Positions 54,827 through 64,000 of a stretch of 64,000 nucleotides of DNA are shown here, one piece after another. The position numbers and the translations under genes were made by a program. The notes beneath the pieces were generated by a model. The model was not told where the DNA came from. It did no database searches and was given only the letters and a program-made list of their open reading frames with translations. Every line of letters begins with the position of its first letter. The stretch's first letter is position 1. This DNA is from Phycisphaeraceae bacterium (GTDB lineage Bacteria > Planctomycetota > Phycisphaerae > Phycisphaerales > UBA1924), in contig JAHBXI010000004.1 in assembly GCA_019636515.1 (NCBI GenBank), positions 372,001 to 436,000 on the forward strand, written 5' to 3'.

Positions 54827-55866
54827 CAGGCGGCGCTCCCCCTCATCCCCGTCGAATCAAACGCCGGGGAAGCCCGCGCCCACGCCAGGGTACGGCGGAT
54901 CCCCTCCGCGAAGTCAACCACCGGCTCGTACCCGATCAGGTCTCTCGCCCGAGAAATGTCCGCCACCGAGTGGCGCACGTCGCCCGCCCGCGGCGGGGCA
55001 AACGTCGGTGTCGCATCCACGCCAAGCGCCTCTCCCATGCGGGCCAGCACGTCCAGGAGCGAGGTCCGCACGCCCGTGCCGATGTTCATGACCTCTCCGG
55101 CAAACGGCCGTGGTGAAGCCGCGGCGAGCAGGTTCGCCGAGACCACGTTGTCGATGTACGTGAAGTCCCGTGTCTGCAGGCCGTCGCCCATGACCGTCGG
55201 TCCACGACCCGACAGCAGCATCCTGATGAACGCCGAGATTACCGCCGCGTACGGCGAGGCCGGGTCCTGGCGCGGGCCGAAGATGTTGAAGTACCGCAGG
55301 CTGACCGTCGACAGCGACGTACACCGCGCCTGCGACTGAAGCATCAGTTCACCGGCGACCTTGCTCGCCGCGTACGGAGACCAGCAATCGGGGACATGAT
55401 CCTCGCGGCTTGGAAGCGAAGGGTTGTTCCCGTACGCCGCGGCCGACGCCGCGAACACCACCCGGCGGACCCCCTCCTCCGTCGCGGCCGTCAGCACGCG
55501 CTGCGTGCCGACCATGTTGACCTGCGAGCAACGCTCGGGTTCGGACACGCTCTGCGGCACGCTCACCAGCGCGGCCTCGTGGAACACAACCCCGCAGCCA
55601 CGCACCGCCGAACGCAGTGCCCCTTCATCAAGGATCGAAGATCGAACGAAATCCGCTCCCGGAGGCAGATTCGCCTCGTACCCGCCCGACAGGTCGTCGA
55701 GCACCACAACCGACGCCCCGAGGCGCTCAAGGGCGTGGGCGATGTGAGACCCGATAAAACCGGCTCCCCCGGTCACCAACGCTCGGACCCCTCTCAGGGA
55801 TGCCAGCGCGGGGCTTGCAAGCCATGCGGGAAGGTCATCCGCCGGGTTATCGGGTTGCGGTGTCAT
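54826..55866 (-). CDS. NAD-dependent sugar epimerase/dehydratase (extended SDR)
   Basis: 346 aa from the ATG at 55866. NAD motif VTGGAGFIGSHIAHAL near residue 30, catalytic Tyr-Lys in SPYAASKVAGE near residue 160, FNIFGPRQDP, and DFTYIDNVV. Resembles UDP-N-acetylglucosamine or UDP-glucose 4-epimerases (WbpP/GalE). It supplies a nucleotide sugar to the neighbouring glycosyltransferases. Overlaps the next gene by one base. Confidence 0.87.
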   Translation of the reverse strand: MTPQPDNPADDLPAWLASPALASLRGVRALVTGGAGFIGSHIAHALERLGASVVVLDDLSGGYEANLPPGADFVRSSILDEGALRSAVRGCGVVFHEAALVSVPQSVSEPERCSQVNMVGTQRVLTAATEEGVRRVVFAASAAAYGNNPSLPSREDHVPDCWSPYAASKVAGELMLQSQARCTSLSTVSLRYFNIFGPRQDPASPYAAVISAFIRMLLSGRGPTVMGDGLQTRDFTYIDNVVSANLLAAASPRPFAGEVMNIGTGVRTSLLDVLARMGEALGVDATPTFAPPRAGDVRHSVADISRARDLIGYEPVVDFAEGIRRTLAWARASPAFDSTGMRGSAA

Positions 55867-56085
55867 CGTGCCTCTTTGGATCGGTCCAACGGAACGCCGT
55901 GTTGGGCAAATCGCCCTGCGAAAGCCAATCCCAGCCGACAGGAACCACACGCCGGCGCCATGCACCCGCCGGACGTGTGCCGTGCCAACAAGACCCGGGA
56001 TTCTACTCGCCGGACCGATACCACCGCCCGTCCCGGGGCGGGACCCACGCCCCGCCTTGATCAACGGCCCCGGCCGCTTTCTCGA

Positions 56086-57186
56086 TCAGTGGATGAAGTT
56101 CGCCTTCGGGTGCCCGGATCCGGCGGTACCGGAGATGTCCCCCGCCTGGTACACGTTGATGATCGGTCCCCATGAGTTCTTGGGGTCAAGATTGAACGGG
56201 GTCACGAAACGGCTGGAGACCCGGTTGGAGCCGATGAACGAATGTTCACCGTCCGCCTTCACTCCGATGCCCGCCGGAAGATCCACCAGGCGGGTGATTG
56301 AGTTGTTCTCGATCACGCAGCGCCCGAACACAAGGATCGCGGGCTGCGGATTGCTCTTGCCCACCGCCACCATGTTCGAGACGATCCGGCAGGTGTTGTT
56401 GGCGTAGACCTGGTTGGTCCCGTTTTCAGCAAGTTCGCACGATTCCACCAGGCAGCCCGCGAAGACCTCGACGCCGCGGCCGGCGTTCCGAGAGAACGTG
56501 CTGCCGCGCACGTTGACCCGGTAATTGGCCGTGAGCCCGTTGACCGCGTTGAACATCGCCGTGCAACGCTCCACGGTGCTTGCTTCTCCCACGAAAAAGC
56601 CCGATCCCTGGTTGATGGTGGCGACGCAGTCGGTCACCACCGACCCGGCCCCGACCGTGATCCCCGCCTCACCGTTGTAGGACGCGATGCATCGCGTGAT
56701 GACGGCATAATCGGCGCGGATCCCGGCCTGGCCGTTGGCCTTGGCATGAACCGAGTCGATCAGGACCGACACCGGCCCCGCCGAAGCATTGATCCCGTCT
56801 CTCGCGTTCTCGGCCACCGACCCGTTGCGGATGGTCACCATGCCGCCGACCGCATCGGCCACGATGCCGTGGTCGCCCGATTGAACGGTGAACCCGTTCA
56901 GGTCTACCACCACCGGCGAGGCCGAGATCGCGATCCCGCTCTTGCCCGCCACCGGGAGAACGTTCCCCGTCAGATAGTACGACCCGGGCTGGCTTATGAC
57001 GTGTACCGCGTTTGTGTTTCCGGGAAGCGAATTGATGCTTGTTCGCGGCTCGACCTCGGACAGAGTCTTGTACGTCGGAGCCACCGGCCCGGCGGGAGGG
57101 TCCAGCGGGCCGGCGAGCGACCACGCGGCGATGGCCAATCCCAAAGCGCCCCCAAGTGCGATCGTCAGGACATGCTCTCGTTTCAT
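56086..57186 (-). CDS. Secreted right-handed beta-helix protein
   Basis: 366 aa from the ATG at 57186 with GGGAG seven bases upstream. Signal peptide (TIALGGALGLAIAAW), then VVVDLNGFTVQSGDHGIVAD and repeated short beta turns such as CTAMFNAVNGLTANY, as in pectate lyase-like helices. Its role is probably binding or modifying a surface polysaccharide; no active site is assigned. It lies just upstream of the polysaccharide genes on the same strand. Confidence 0.8.
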   Translation of the reverse strand: MKREHVLTIALGGALGLAIAAWSLAGPLDPPAGPVAPTYKTLSEVEPRTSINSLPGNTNAVHVISQPGSYYLTGNVLPVAGKSGIAISASPVVVDLNGFTVQSGDHGIVADAVGGMVTIRNGSVAENARDGINASAGPVSVLIDSVHAKANGQAGIRADYAVITRCIASYNGEAGITVGAGSVVTDCVATINQGSGFFVGEASTVERCTAMFNAVNGLTANYRVNVRGSTFSRNAGRGVEVFAGCLVESCELAENGTNQVYANNTCRIVSNMVAVGKSNPQPAILVFGRCVIENNSITRLVDLPAGIGVKADGEHSFIGSNRVSSRFVTPFNLDPKNSWGPIINVYQAGDISGTAGSGHPKANFIH

Positions 57187-57416
57187 GTGTATCTCCCGCG
57201 GACGTGCCGAAACCCCCAAGGCCGACCGCCCATGACGCCCAGCATACCCAATCGAGGCCCTGAATCAATGGAAGTGCTCGTGCCCCGGGGGGCGGGTGCG
57301 GAGGCTGCGCCGGCATGACGCCGGGCTTGAGCGTGCCGACATTGCGCATCGCCCTCCAACCCGTTCCCGATATACTCCGCGCCACCTCCCGGGCGGAGGG
57401 CAACAGGAGTTCACGC

Positions 57417-58310
57417 ATGTCCCTCAGGGCGCCACGTCCTTGTCCAATTTGCCAGAGTTCCGCAACGCCCTGCTTCTCCTCCGGGCAGTTCCGAATGTAC
57501 CGCTGCGTTGGGTGCCGCACGGCGTACGTCGCCCCGACCCCGTCCGATGAGTTCCTGCGAGAGTACTACTCCAGTTATCACCTTTCCGACGACCAGGGCG
57601 GGGAGTACGACGCCGTCGAGTCCCGCATGCAGGCCGATTTCAACGCAAAGATCGAACTCGCCCGTCGATTCGCCCCGCCGCCTTCCGGCGGTGGGGGAGG
57701 ACCGACGCGCCTGCTGGATGTCGGCTGCGGAAAAGGCTACTTCGTCAAAGCCGCCGCACAGAAGGGCATGCACGCGGTCGGCTGCGACCTGTCCGACAGC
57801 GGCGTGCGCTTCGCGGTCGAAAAACTTGGCGTCGAGGCGCACGCCGGCCATATCCACGACCTCAAGTCCACCCTCGGGATCGGCGCCTTTGATGTGGCGA
57901 CCTTCTGGGCCACGATCGAGCACCTGCCCGATCCTGTCGGCATGCTCCGTGACATCCACGACATGCTCCGACCGGGAGGCGTGCTGCTGCTGGATACCGG
58001 AATCGGTGACGACTGGCTCGACCGCCTCCTGCCCGGCCGGGTTCAGTGGTACGCCCCTCCGCAGCACCTGTTCGTATTCAGCGGGTCGGGCTTTGCCCGT
58101 TCCGTCGAGCAGGCCGGCTTTCAGGTCGTCCACCACGACCGATGCTTCGACCGATCCCGCCGCCGCAGGATGATCCGGATGGTTCGCAACGGCGTCACCG
58201 CCGCGCTCCTGCGGGCCGCCTCGGAAATCGGGCGGCTCAAGCCAGGGCCGTTCGCCTTCACGCGGTTCCCCCTGGGAAACCTCCAGAGCATCGTCGCCCG
58301 CAAAGTCTGA
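57417..58310 (+). CDS. SAM-dependent methyltransferase with N-terminal zinc ribbon
   Basis: 297 aa from the ATG at 57417, with AGGAG eight bases upstream and a TATACT hexamer at 57371-57376. Zinc ribbon CPICQSS...CVGCRTAY (two CxxC) at residues 9-37, then the class I methyltransferase: LLDVGCGKGYFVKAAAQKG near residue 100, ATFWATIEHLPDPVGMLRD and MLRPGGVLLLDT. The combination is typical of O-antigen/glycan methyltransferases. Function in polysaccharide decoration is inferred. Confidence 0.85.
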   Translation: MSLRAPRPCPICQSSATPCFSSGQFRMYRCVGCRTAYVAPTPSDEFLREYYSSYHLSDDQGGEYDAVESRMQADFNAKIELARRFAPPPSGGGGGPTRLLDVGCGKGYFVKAAAQKGMHAVGCDLSDSGVRFAVEKLGVEAHAGHIHDLKSTLGIGAFDVATFWATIEHLPDPVGMLRDIHDMLRPGGVLLLDTGIGDDWLDRLLPGRVQWYAPPQHLFVFSGSGFARSVEQAGFQVVHHDRCFDRSRRRRMIRMVRNGVTAALLRAASEIGRLKPGPFAFTRFPLGNLQSIVARKV

Positions 58311-58348
58311 CGGATGCCCGCTCCACCGGCCGCGCCGGTATCCGCGTG

Positions 58349-61300
58349 TCAGCGCCCCGATTCGCGCTCGGACTCCCTCTCCAGTTCAAGCATCCGTCGA
58401 TCGTGGTCCGTCAGGTTCGAACCGAAGACCTGCAGGAAGAAACGACGCGTCGAGTCGAAGGGCGTGCTCGAGACCTCGGGGTTTGAAAGCGTCCCGGTCA
58501 CCCGCGTCGAGACCAGTTCATCCCGTATCCCCTCGATCAGCCAGTTGACCACCGGGATCCGGCGCGTCGACTTCGAATTGAACCGAAGGTCCAGCGTTGT
58601 TTCCGGCCAGGTCATCGTCCCAAAGCCCAGGATCTGGACACTGCTCGAGAAGACCGAGAGGTTCTCGAACGCCAGCACCGGCCCGTCGATGTAAAACGTC
58701 GCCGAGGCCAGGTCCAGCGGCTCGTCCCTGGGCATCTGAAGATTGCTGAAACGAATCAGCGGCATGACCAGCGGCATCCGAAGAACCGAAGGCCCCGCGA
58801 TGCTGGCCGAACCGCGCCCGCGACGTGATGCCGGCTGATCGATCCGCCCTCCGATCGCGATGCTCGCATCCACGAGACCTCGGCTGGCGTCAAGGTCGTC
58901 CACCTTCTCTTGCGTATCGTCCTTGCCGGGCACGGCGGTGACGTCACGAAGCGTCGGCGCAAACCGTACCCCCGAGAGCGAGAACTCCGCGCTGTACTCG
59001 CGCGGGCTTGGGCCGGGGCGGCTCACCATCGCCCGACCGACAAACTTGCCGCCGTAGCAATCGGCGGTGATCGTCGGGATCGTGATCTCGCCGGTGTCGG
59101 GCTGCCCCTTCATCTCCACAAACCCCGCCTGCATCACCAGGCCCGAGAGCCGAAGACGATCCGCACGCGCCCTGAGGTTGAATCCGGCCGGAGTCTCAAA
59201 GTCGTTGTTCTCGACGCGGAAATCAAGTTCGCCGTCAAACTCCGTGACCGGAAGGCCGATCACCAGGCTTGCGCCGGTAAGCCGCAGTTGTCCTCCCGCC
59301 AGAAGACGCTGCCGGGAAGGATCGTCCGATTCGGTCACCTGCAACTGCATGACGCCGATCTCGACGTCCCCGGAAACATCAAACGAGATCGAATCGAGCA
59401 CGTCGCGCAGCGCCCGGGGAAGCATGGCCCGCAGGGGCCTGGGCAGCGCCCGGCTCCGGCCAGACAGCGTCAGGTCGATGTCCAGGTCACCCGCTCCGGG
59501 CCTGCTCCACGCCCCGTCCGCCCTCAGGTCGAACCCCTCCGCATGGCCCGTCACCGCCCGGACCTGGCCGTTGGACGCCGTGAACGTCACCTCACCCGTC
59601 ATGGAGCGGAATTCCACTTCGGTCTCGTTCATCGTGACCGTCAGCGAGCCGGGACGCAGCACCCCGTACAGTCCCGCCCCCCCGCCCGCCCCGATTCCGG
59701 GCAGTACCTCGAAGTCCGCGTCGAATACGCCGCGGGGATTCAGGGACTTCAGCAGCGCATCGTTCTGGTCGGACATCCGGCGTTCCGCCAATCCACGAAG
59801 CAGCGTCGATTCGGCCCGCGCCGACCGCAGCCGTGCCTCAAAGTCGAGCGATGGCGTCGGGAAGCCATCCCCCTCCTGCGTGTGGAGCGATCCGTTGATC
59901 GCGATCGACCCGCACGCCGCCCCGTCGTGGAGCATCTCCGCCTCGAACTCCCGGAAGGACACGTCCCCGTTCCCGTTCACGCTGATCGCCCCCTTGACGT
60001 CGTGCAGCGCGATCAATCGTCCCTCGATCGAGAGCGAAACCTCGTCGAACTGCTCGGCCGTCCCCGTCACCGCCGTCTCTCCCACGGGGGTTTCAACGTT
60101 GATCCGACCCCCCACCCGGCCCGAAGGGTTGTACTCTCGTGACAGCGAGGACAGTTTTTCCGCCGCGGGAATCGAGAACGGAGCGACGACCCGTTCCAGC
60201 GGCCACGAAAGTTCAATCCCCTCGACCACCACGTTCGCCCGCAAACTCGATTCCCCGTCAGCGCCGGGACCAGATTCGCCCGACACTCTCACACGCCCGC
60301 CCGGAACCGTGGATCCGTCCGCCGATTCCGCCTCGGCACCGCCGCTCATCGTTCCCGAGAACTCGAACCCGACGAGGCGATCCGTGATCTCGACCGTGCC
60401 AATCACGTCCGAGACCTCCAAATCGCCACCGGCCGGATCCAGGGCTTCGGAGTCTGGCGTGAACTCGGCCGCGGCCGGGCGAAGGGTCAGGGGACCGGCG
60501 CGGATCAACGCGCCGACACGCCCATCCCCGTGCTCATCGTTGAAAAGCCGTAACTCGCCCGTCACCGGGCCGGTCGGGTTCAGGTCATCGAGGATCCCGC
60601 GGAGTCTCGGGCCCGGTCCCGAAGATCCCTGATCGCGGTTGGCCCGATCGATCGCCGCCCCGATCGCGTAGTGCAGCAGTCGGTTGGCGGGGACTCCCTC
60701 CGCGCGGACGGTCAGTTCAGGCGAGCCTTTCGTCTCCGGGTTGATGATGATGTCGTAATCGACCCGGGCGTCGGCCGTCGCTCGTCCGCCCGTCACGGGA
60801 ATGTACTCCCCACCTCGCACCGTCATCGTGTCGTCGCCGATGCGCACCTCGACGCCCCGGGCCACCATCGGAAGTGGGAACCACTCCGGAAGGATCGAGA
60901 TCGAATCAAAGTCGATCGCGGTTTCCTCCTGCCACTCGGTATCCGGTCCCGCCGGCCGGATCACCCGCGTGTGAACATTCGCCAGGCCGTCGAGTCCGAA
61001 ACGGGGCGTTGGCGCCGGGGCGTGCTGGTCCCCCGGGCGGGCGATCAACCCCGCCGCCACGAGCCGCGAGTGCTGCTCCCGGTTGAAGATGACCGGCGCG
61101 ATCCCCTTCCGCCGCACGCTCAGCGCCGATAGGACGGCCTCGTCGATCCGAAGATCGTCCACGTGTACATCGATCACGCAGTGCGAGTCGGCGGTGGGTG
61201 GCTCGATGAAGCCCGAGGCCCGAAGCACCGCCCCCGTCGCCGATCGCCCCCGGATGTCAAGGAGGTCGATCCGCTCGTCCGAGAATCGCACCTTGCCGGT

Positions 61301-62671
61301 CAGGTCCTGAAACTCGTACGGGAAACGGGCGAACGCCGAGACCGCGTCCGAGATCTCCATCTCTCCGCTGATCCGCAGACCCGCCGGGGTCCCGGCGTCA
61401 CCGTCGCCCTCGGGGCGAGCCGAACGCGTGATGACCACCGTTGACGTGATCCGACCCGTCGGCCACGAGAAGTCGGCAAGGCGCTCTCGAACGATCGGCG
61501 GGACAAAGCGGAGGATCCGAAGGCCACGCTCGACCTTGAAATCGCTCGTGTGGACCTCGCACCGGAACGGGCTGTCCGCCGACGTCCCCTCGTACAAGAG
61601 CCGCACACGGTACGGCACTTCCTCAACATCCCCCGATATCGAGGCCTGGATGCTCGAATCCGTCAGTTCGATCAGCCCGTTCACCCCCGACATCCGAAGC
61701 AGAGGCTTCTCGGCGCTCCACGCCTCCCGGGCGTCCTCCGTCACCGGGAGGTTGACCGCGACATCGATGAGTTCCATCGACGCGTGTATCCCCGCCGCGG
61801 CGCCGACCCCACCCGTGGAGTACGTCAGGTTTGTTCGGCCGATCTCCCCCTTGATATCAAGCATCTCGACCACCGGCCGTATGCGAGAAGGCCAGTTCGA
61901 GGCCGGCCACTGGCGCAGGTCGATCCCGGAGAGTTCAAGCGAGCCCCCCCCGCCGCGCATCGTCCCCGCGATCTTGATCGGCCGCTTCTCCCCGGCGGAT
62001 ATCGACGTCGTCTCTTCACGGATCGTAAATTCCACCGATCCGTCCTTTCGGGAAGAGCCCGGCGTCAACAGGCCGCTGACATCGACGTGCTTGAGAACCG
62101 TGTACGTATCACGCGATCCTTCACCGCCATGCTCTCCGATCTCGACCACTCCCCCGTCGATCTGGATCCTGGGAATCAAGCGCGGCCCGGCCGTGCCTCC
62201 GGAAGTTCCCCCGGAGGAGCCGGCGCCGCCCGCCAGCGAACCAAGCCCCGCGATGTTGAGCCGACCGCTCTCCCGGTCCTGGCTGACTCGTACCCGCGGC
62301 TCAATCAGCAGCACCTCCCGGATGGACGGACTCGACGCCCCGCCCAGACCCAGCAGCGTCCGCCACGACACCGCCGCGTCAAGCCTCCGAACCCGAAACA
62401 CTTCCCCCGCCGTTCCCATCACCGCCGGGATTCGCAGCACCGCATCCTCAAACACCAGGTGCCCCGAAAGACCGATCGAGACCGAGCCCTCCACCATTTC
62501 AACACCCGTGATCCCCATCAGACGAGACGACACGACCCAGCGCACCAAGGGCGAACGCGTCCCCACCCACCAGACCGACACCACCGCGGCCAGCGCGATG
62601 CCCCAGCGCAGCCTTCCCCGCGTGATGAGCGGCCATGTCCGCCTCGTACTGTTGCCTGGCGATTGATTCAT
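58349..62671 (-). CDS. Very large AsmA-like membrane-anchored protein
   Basis: 1440 aa from the ATG at 62671. One N-terminal membrane helix (GIALAAVVSVWWVGT), then long repetitive beta-rich region. LRIPAVMGTAGEVFRVRRLDAAVSW resembles the AsmA opening, and the C-terminal part (SRGLVDASIAIGG, PLVMPLIRFSNLQMP, VLAFENLSVFSSSVQILGFG, TRRIPVVNWLIEGIRDELVS) matches the AsmA C-terminal domain. AsmA/TamB-type proteins bridge the periplasm and move phospholipids; this role is inferred. Converges on the methyltransferase gene. Confidence 0.75.
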   Translation of the reverse strand: MNQSPGNSTRRTWPLITRGRLRWGIALAAVVSVWWVGTRSPLVRWVVSSRLMGITGVEMVEGSVSIGLSGHLVFEDAVLRIPAVMGTAGEVFRVRRLDAAVSWRTLLGLGGASSPSIREVLLIEPRVRVSQDRESGRLNIAGLGSLAGGAGSSGGTSGGTAGPRLIPRIQIDGGVVEIGEHGGEGSRDTYTVLKHVDVSGLLTPGSSRKDGSVEFTIREETTSISAGEKRPIKIAGTMRGGGGSLELSGIDLRQWPASNWPSRIRPVVEMLDIKGEIGRTNLTYSTGGVGAAAGIHASMELIDVAVNLPVTEDAREAWSAEKPLLRMSGVNGLIELTDSSIQASISGDVEEVPYRVRLLYEGTSADSPFRCEVHTSDFKVERGLRILRFVPPIVRERLADFSWPTGRITSTVVITRSARPEGDGDAGTPAGLRISGEMEISDAVSAFARFPYEFQDLTGKVRFSDERIDLLDIRGRSATGAVLRASGFIEPPTADSHCVIDVHVDDLRIDEAVLSALSVRRKGIAPVIFNREQHSRLVAAGLIARPGDQHAPAPTPRFGLDGLANVHTRVIRPAGPDTEWQEETAIDFDSISILPEWFPLPMVARGVEVRIGDDTMTVRGGEYIPVTGGRATADARVDYDIIINPETKGSPELTVRAEGVPANRLLHYAIGAAIDRANRDQGSSGPGPRLRGILDDLNPTGPVTGELRLFNDEHGDGRVGALIRAGPLTLRPAAAEFTPDSEALDPAGGDLEVSDVIGTVEITDRLVGFEFSGTMSGGAEAESADGSTVPGGRVRVSGESGPGADGESSLRANVVVEGIELSWPLERVVAPFSIPAAEKLSSLSREYNPSGRVGGRINVETPVGETAVTGTAEQFDEVSLSIEGRLIALHDVKGAISVNGNGDVSFREFEAEMLHDGAACGSIAINGSLHTQEGDGFPTPSLDFEARLRSARAESTLLRGLAERRMSDQNDALLKSLNPRGVFDADFEVLPGIGAGGGAGLYGVLRPGSLTVTMNETEVEFRSMTGEVTFTASNGQVRAVTGHAEGFDLRADGAWSRPGAGDLDIDLTLSGRSRALPRPLRAMLPRALRDVLDSISFDVSGDVEIGVMQLQVTESDDPSRQRLLAGGQLRLTGASLVIGLPVTEFDGELDFRVENNDFETPAGFNLRARADRLRLSGLVMQAGFVEMKGQPDTGEITIPTITADCYGGKFVGRAMVSRPGPSPREYSAEFSLSGVRFAPTLRDVTAVPGKDDTQEKVDDLDASRGLVDASIAIGGRIDQPASRRGRGSASIAGPSVLRMPLVMPLIRFSNLQMPRDEPLDLASATFYIDGPVLAFENLSVFSSSVQILGFGTMTWPETTLDLRFNSKSTRRIPVVNWLIEGIRDELVSTRVTGTLSNPEVSSTPFDSTRRFFLQVFGSNLTDHDRRMLELERESERESGR

Positions 62672-62815
62672 CGGTGTGTCAGGGAAGGACCCGCGGGCCT
62701 CGCGCGGGCGAGCGTTCCCCACACGGCACGCCCAGCAACGGAATCGTACCCCTCGAACCACGCGCGGCCCGGCCCCGCCGTGCGGGTTCCGTCGGGTTGG
62801 CGTACGCTCCGATCA

Positions 62816-64000
62816 ATGGCCAAACCCAGGACTATTTTCGTCTGCCGTTCCTGCGGCGCCACCCAGGCGAGATGGATGGGCAAGTGCCCCGACTGTGGCG
62901 CCTGGGAATCGCTCGATTCACACCGCGTTGATCCCGCCTCCGAAAAGGACCCGTTCCGGCCCGCCGCCGGATGGGCACGGGACGACGACCCCGCGGGTTT
63001 GCCCGCCAACCCCGCCCGCTCCCTCTCCGAGGTCCGCGAAGATGCCCAGACTGTCTCCCGACTCCCCACCGGCATCGAGGAGTTTGATCGCGTCCTGGGC
63101 GGTACCCACGGATCGGCCGGCGGACCGCGCGGGCTTGTCCCAGGGTCGGCCATTCTCATCGGGGGAGAACCGGGAATCGGAAAGTCAACCCTGCTGCTTC
63201 AAGCCGCGAACGCCTGGGCCGCCGGAGGCGTCCGATCGCTTTACGTTACCAGCGAGGAGTCCGCCGAGCAGGTCAAGATGCGTTCCTCACGCGTCGGGGG
63301 GATTCAACCCTCGCCACCACGCCGGGCCGCCGAGGAGATGTTCGTCCTCGCCGATACAAACCTCTCCCGTGTGCTTGAGCAGGCCCGTTGCGTCCGCCCG
63401 GCCGTGCTCATCGTCGATTCCATCCAGATGATCTACAAGTCCGACCTGCCCGCCGGGCCGGGATCCGTGACGCAGGTGCGCCGCTGCGCGACCGACCTCG
63501 TCTCGCTCGCCAAGACCACCGGCACCGCCGTGGTCCTTGTCGGCCACGTGACCAAGGACGGAACGCTCGCCGGGCCGAGGCTGCTTGAACACCTGGTCGA
63601 CGCCGTCCTGGCCTTCGAGGGAGATCGTTACCACGCTCATCGCATTGTCCGCGCCGTCAAGAACCGCTACGGCACCACGCTGGAGATCGGCCTGTTCGAG
63701 ATGACCGCCGCCGGACTCCGCGAGGCGCCCGAGGGCGCGGGAGTGGCCGCCGTCGCCTGCACCGAGAAGCCCAGGCCCGGATCCGCCGTCTGCCCCATCA
63801 TCAACGGCACGCGCTGCGTCCTGGTCGAGGTCCAGGCCCTCACCGCCACCGGCTTCCTCGGAGCCGCCAAGCGAAAGTGCTCGGGCATCGACCCCAACCG
63901 CCTCGCCATGCTCATCGCCGTCCTCGAACAGCACGCCCAGTTGCGACTGGCCGATCGAGACGTCTTTGCCTCCAGCGTCGGCGGGCTACGCATCGCCGAT
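62816..64000 (+). CDS. radA: DNA repair protein RadA, cut by right edge
   Basis: Starts at the ATG at 62816 and stays open to the window end (395 residues visible). Zinc ribbon C10-R-S-C13...C24-P-D-C27, the ATPase domain with Walker A GGEPGIGKST near residue 116, Walker B VLIVDSIQ, and the RadA motif KNRYGTTLE at residue 282. The final part (CPIINGTRCVLVEVQALTA) is the Lon-like domain. RadA aids branch migration in homologous recombination. Its divergent neighbour is the AsmA-like gene. Confidence 0.93.
   Translation, partial: MAKPRTIFVCRSCGATQARWMGKCPDCGAWESLDSHRVDPASEKDPFRPAAGWARDDDPAGLPANPARSLSEVREDAQTVSRLPTGIEEFDRVLGGTHGSAGGPRGLVPGSAILIGGEPGIGKSTLLLQAANAWAAGGVRSLYVTSEESAEQVKMRSSRVGGIQPSPPRRAAEEMFVLADTNLSRVLEQARCVRPAVLIVDSIQMIYKSDLPAGPGSVTQVRRCATDLVSLAKTTGTAVVLVGHVTKDGTLAGPRLLEHLVDAVLAFEGDRYHAHRIVRAVKNRYGTTLEIGLFEMTAAGLREAPEGAGVAAVACTEKPRPGSAVCPIINGTRCVLVEVQALTATGFLGAAKRKCSGIDPNRLAMLIAVLEQHAQLRLADRDVFASSVGGLRIAD

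Noticed and set aside
53684..55339. 551-codon plus-strand frame across the glycosyltransferase and epimerase genes
   Set aside because: Arg/Val/Pro-rich shadow; real genes on the minus strand are unambiguous.

Overview
The window is GC-rich, densely packed bacterial chromosome that looks like a planctomycete of the class Phycisphaerae. The evidence is internal: short EF-hand/dockerin-like tails on secreted beta-helix proteins, a greatly enlarged SecA, many lipoproteins and beta-helix proteins, and few Shine-Dalgarno sequences with frequent 1-4 base stop/start overlaps. The placement is an inference from protein style; no ribosomal RNA is present.

Core or housekeeping genes fill most of the window: a truncated SthA-like flavoprotein (1-1196), a HAD hydrolase, an M61 peptidase, a class III aminotransferase (8089-9555), a secreted beta-helix protein, an APC permease, PdxH, acetyl-CoA synthetase (14812-16953), lipoproteins, a SWIM protein, a DMT transporter, a 2-oxoacid dehydrogenase E1 pair (21948-24177), a sugar-type ABC binding protein and ATPase without a permease (24597-27372), a PfkB kinase overlapping TsaE, a TolQ/ExbB channel, a TSCPD protein, SecA (35360-39499), a pseudopilin, an Mla-type ATPase, a surface-polysaccharide cluster (51894-58310: three GT2 domains in two genes, an epimerase, a beta-helix protein and a methyltransferase), a giant AsmA-like protein and RadA, which runs off the right edge.

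Three stretches look accessory, and each is bordered by direct repeats. (A) 3806-8148: a secreted 988-aa protein with a nuclease-like C-terminal region, translationally coupled (TAATG) to a 204-aa partner and followed by displaced C-terminal fragments. The whole locus lies between two copies of the 3' end of the aminotransferase gene (3908-4015 and 8041-8148). It reads like a polymorphic toxin/immunity locus with orphan tips. (B) 27358-29859: a three-gene cassette (TIGR04255-like protein, small protein, QDCDL protein) with a TATAAT promoter and a perfect palindrome, between two about 69-bp copies of the 3' end of the sugar ABC ATPase gene. (C) 42015-48711: starting at a tRNA-Pro(CGG) whose 3' end is repeated at 43059, a DUF6615-like putative nuclease; then an ion-homeostasis module (NhaR, RaiA/HPF-like, mini-CxxC protein, TerC, voltage-gated channel) between 34-bp repeats; then decayed IS630 and kinase remnants; then a DinB / lipoprotein / HxlR operon with a palindromic operator.

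The best candidates for an undescribed system are loci A and B and the recurring architecture, in which a native gene's 3' end is duplicated at the far side of the insert. The TsaE-YacG-like fusion, the tandem GT2 protein and the 1379-aa SecA are unusual versions of known families.
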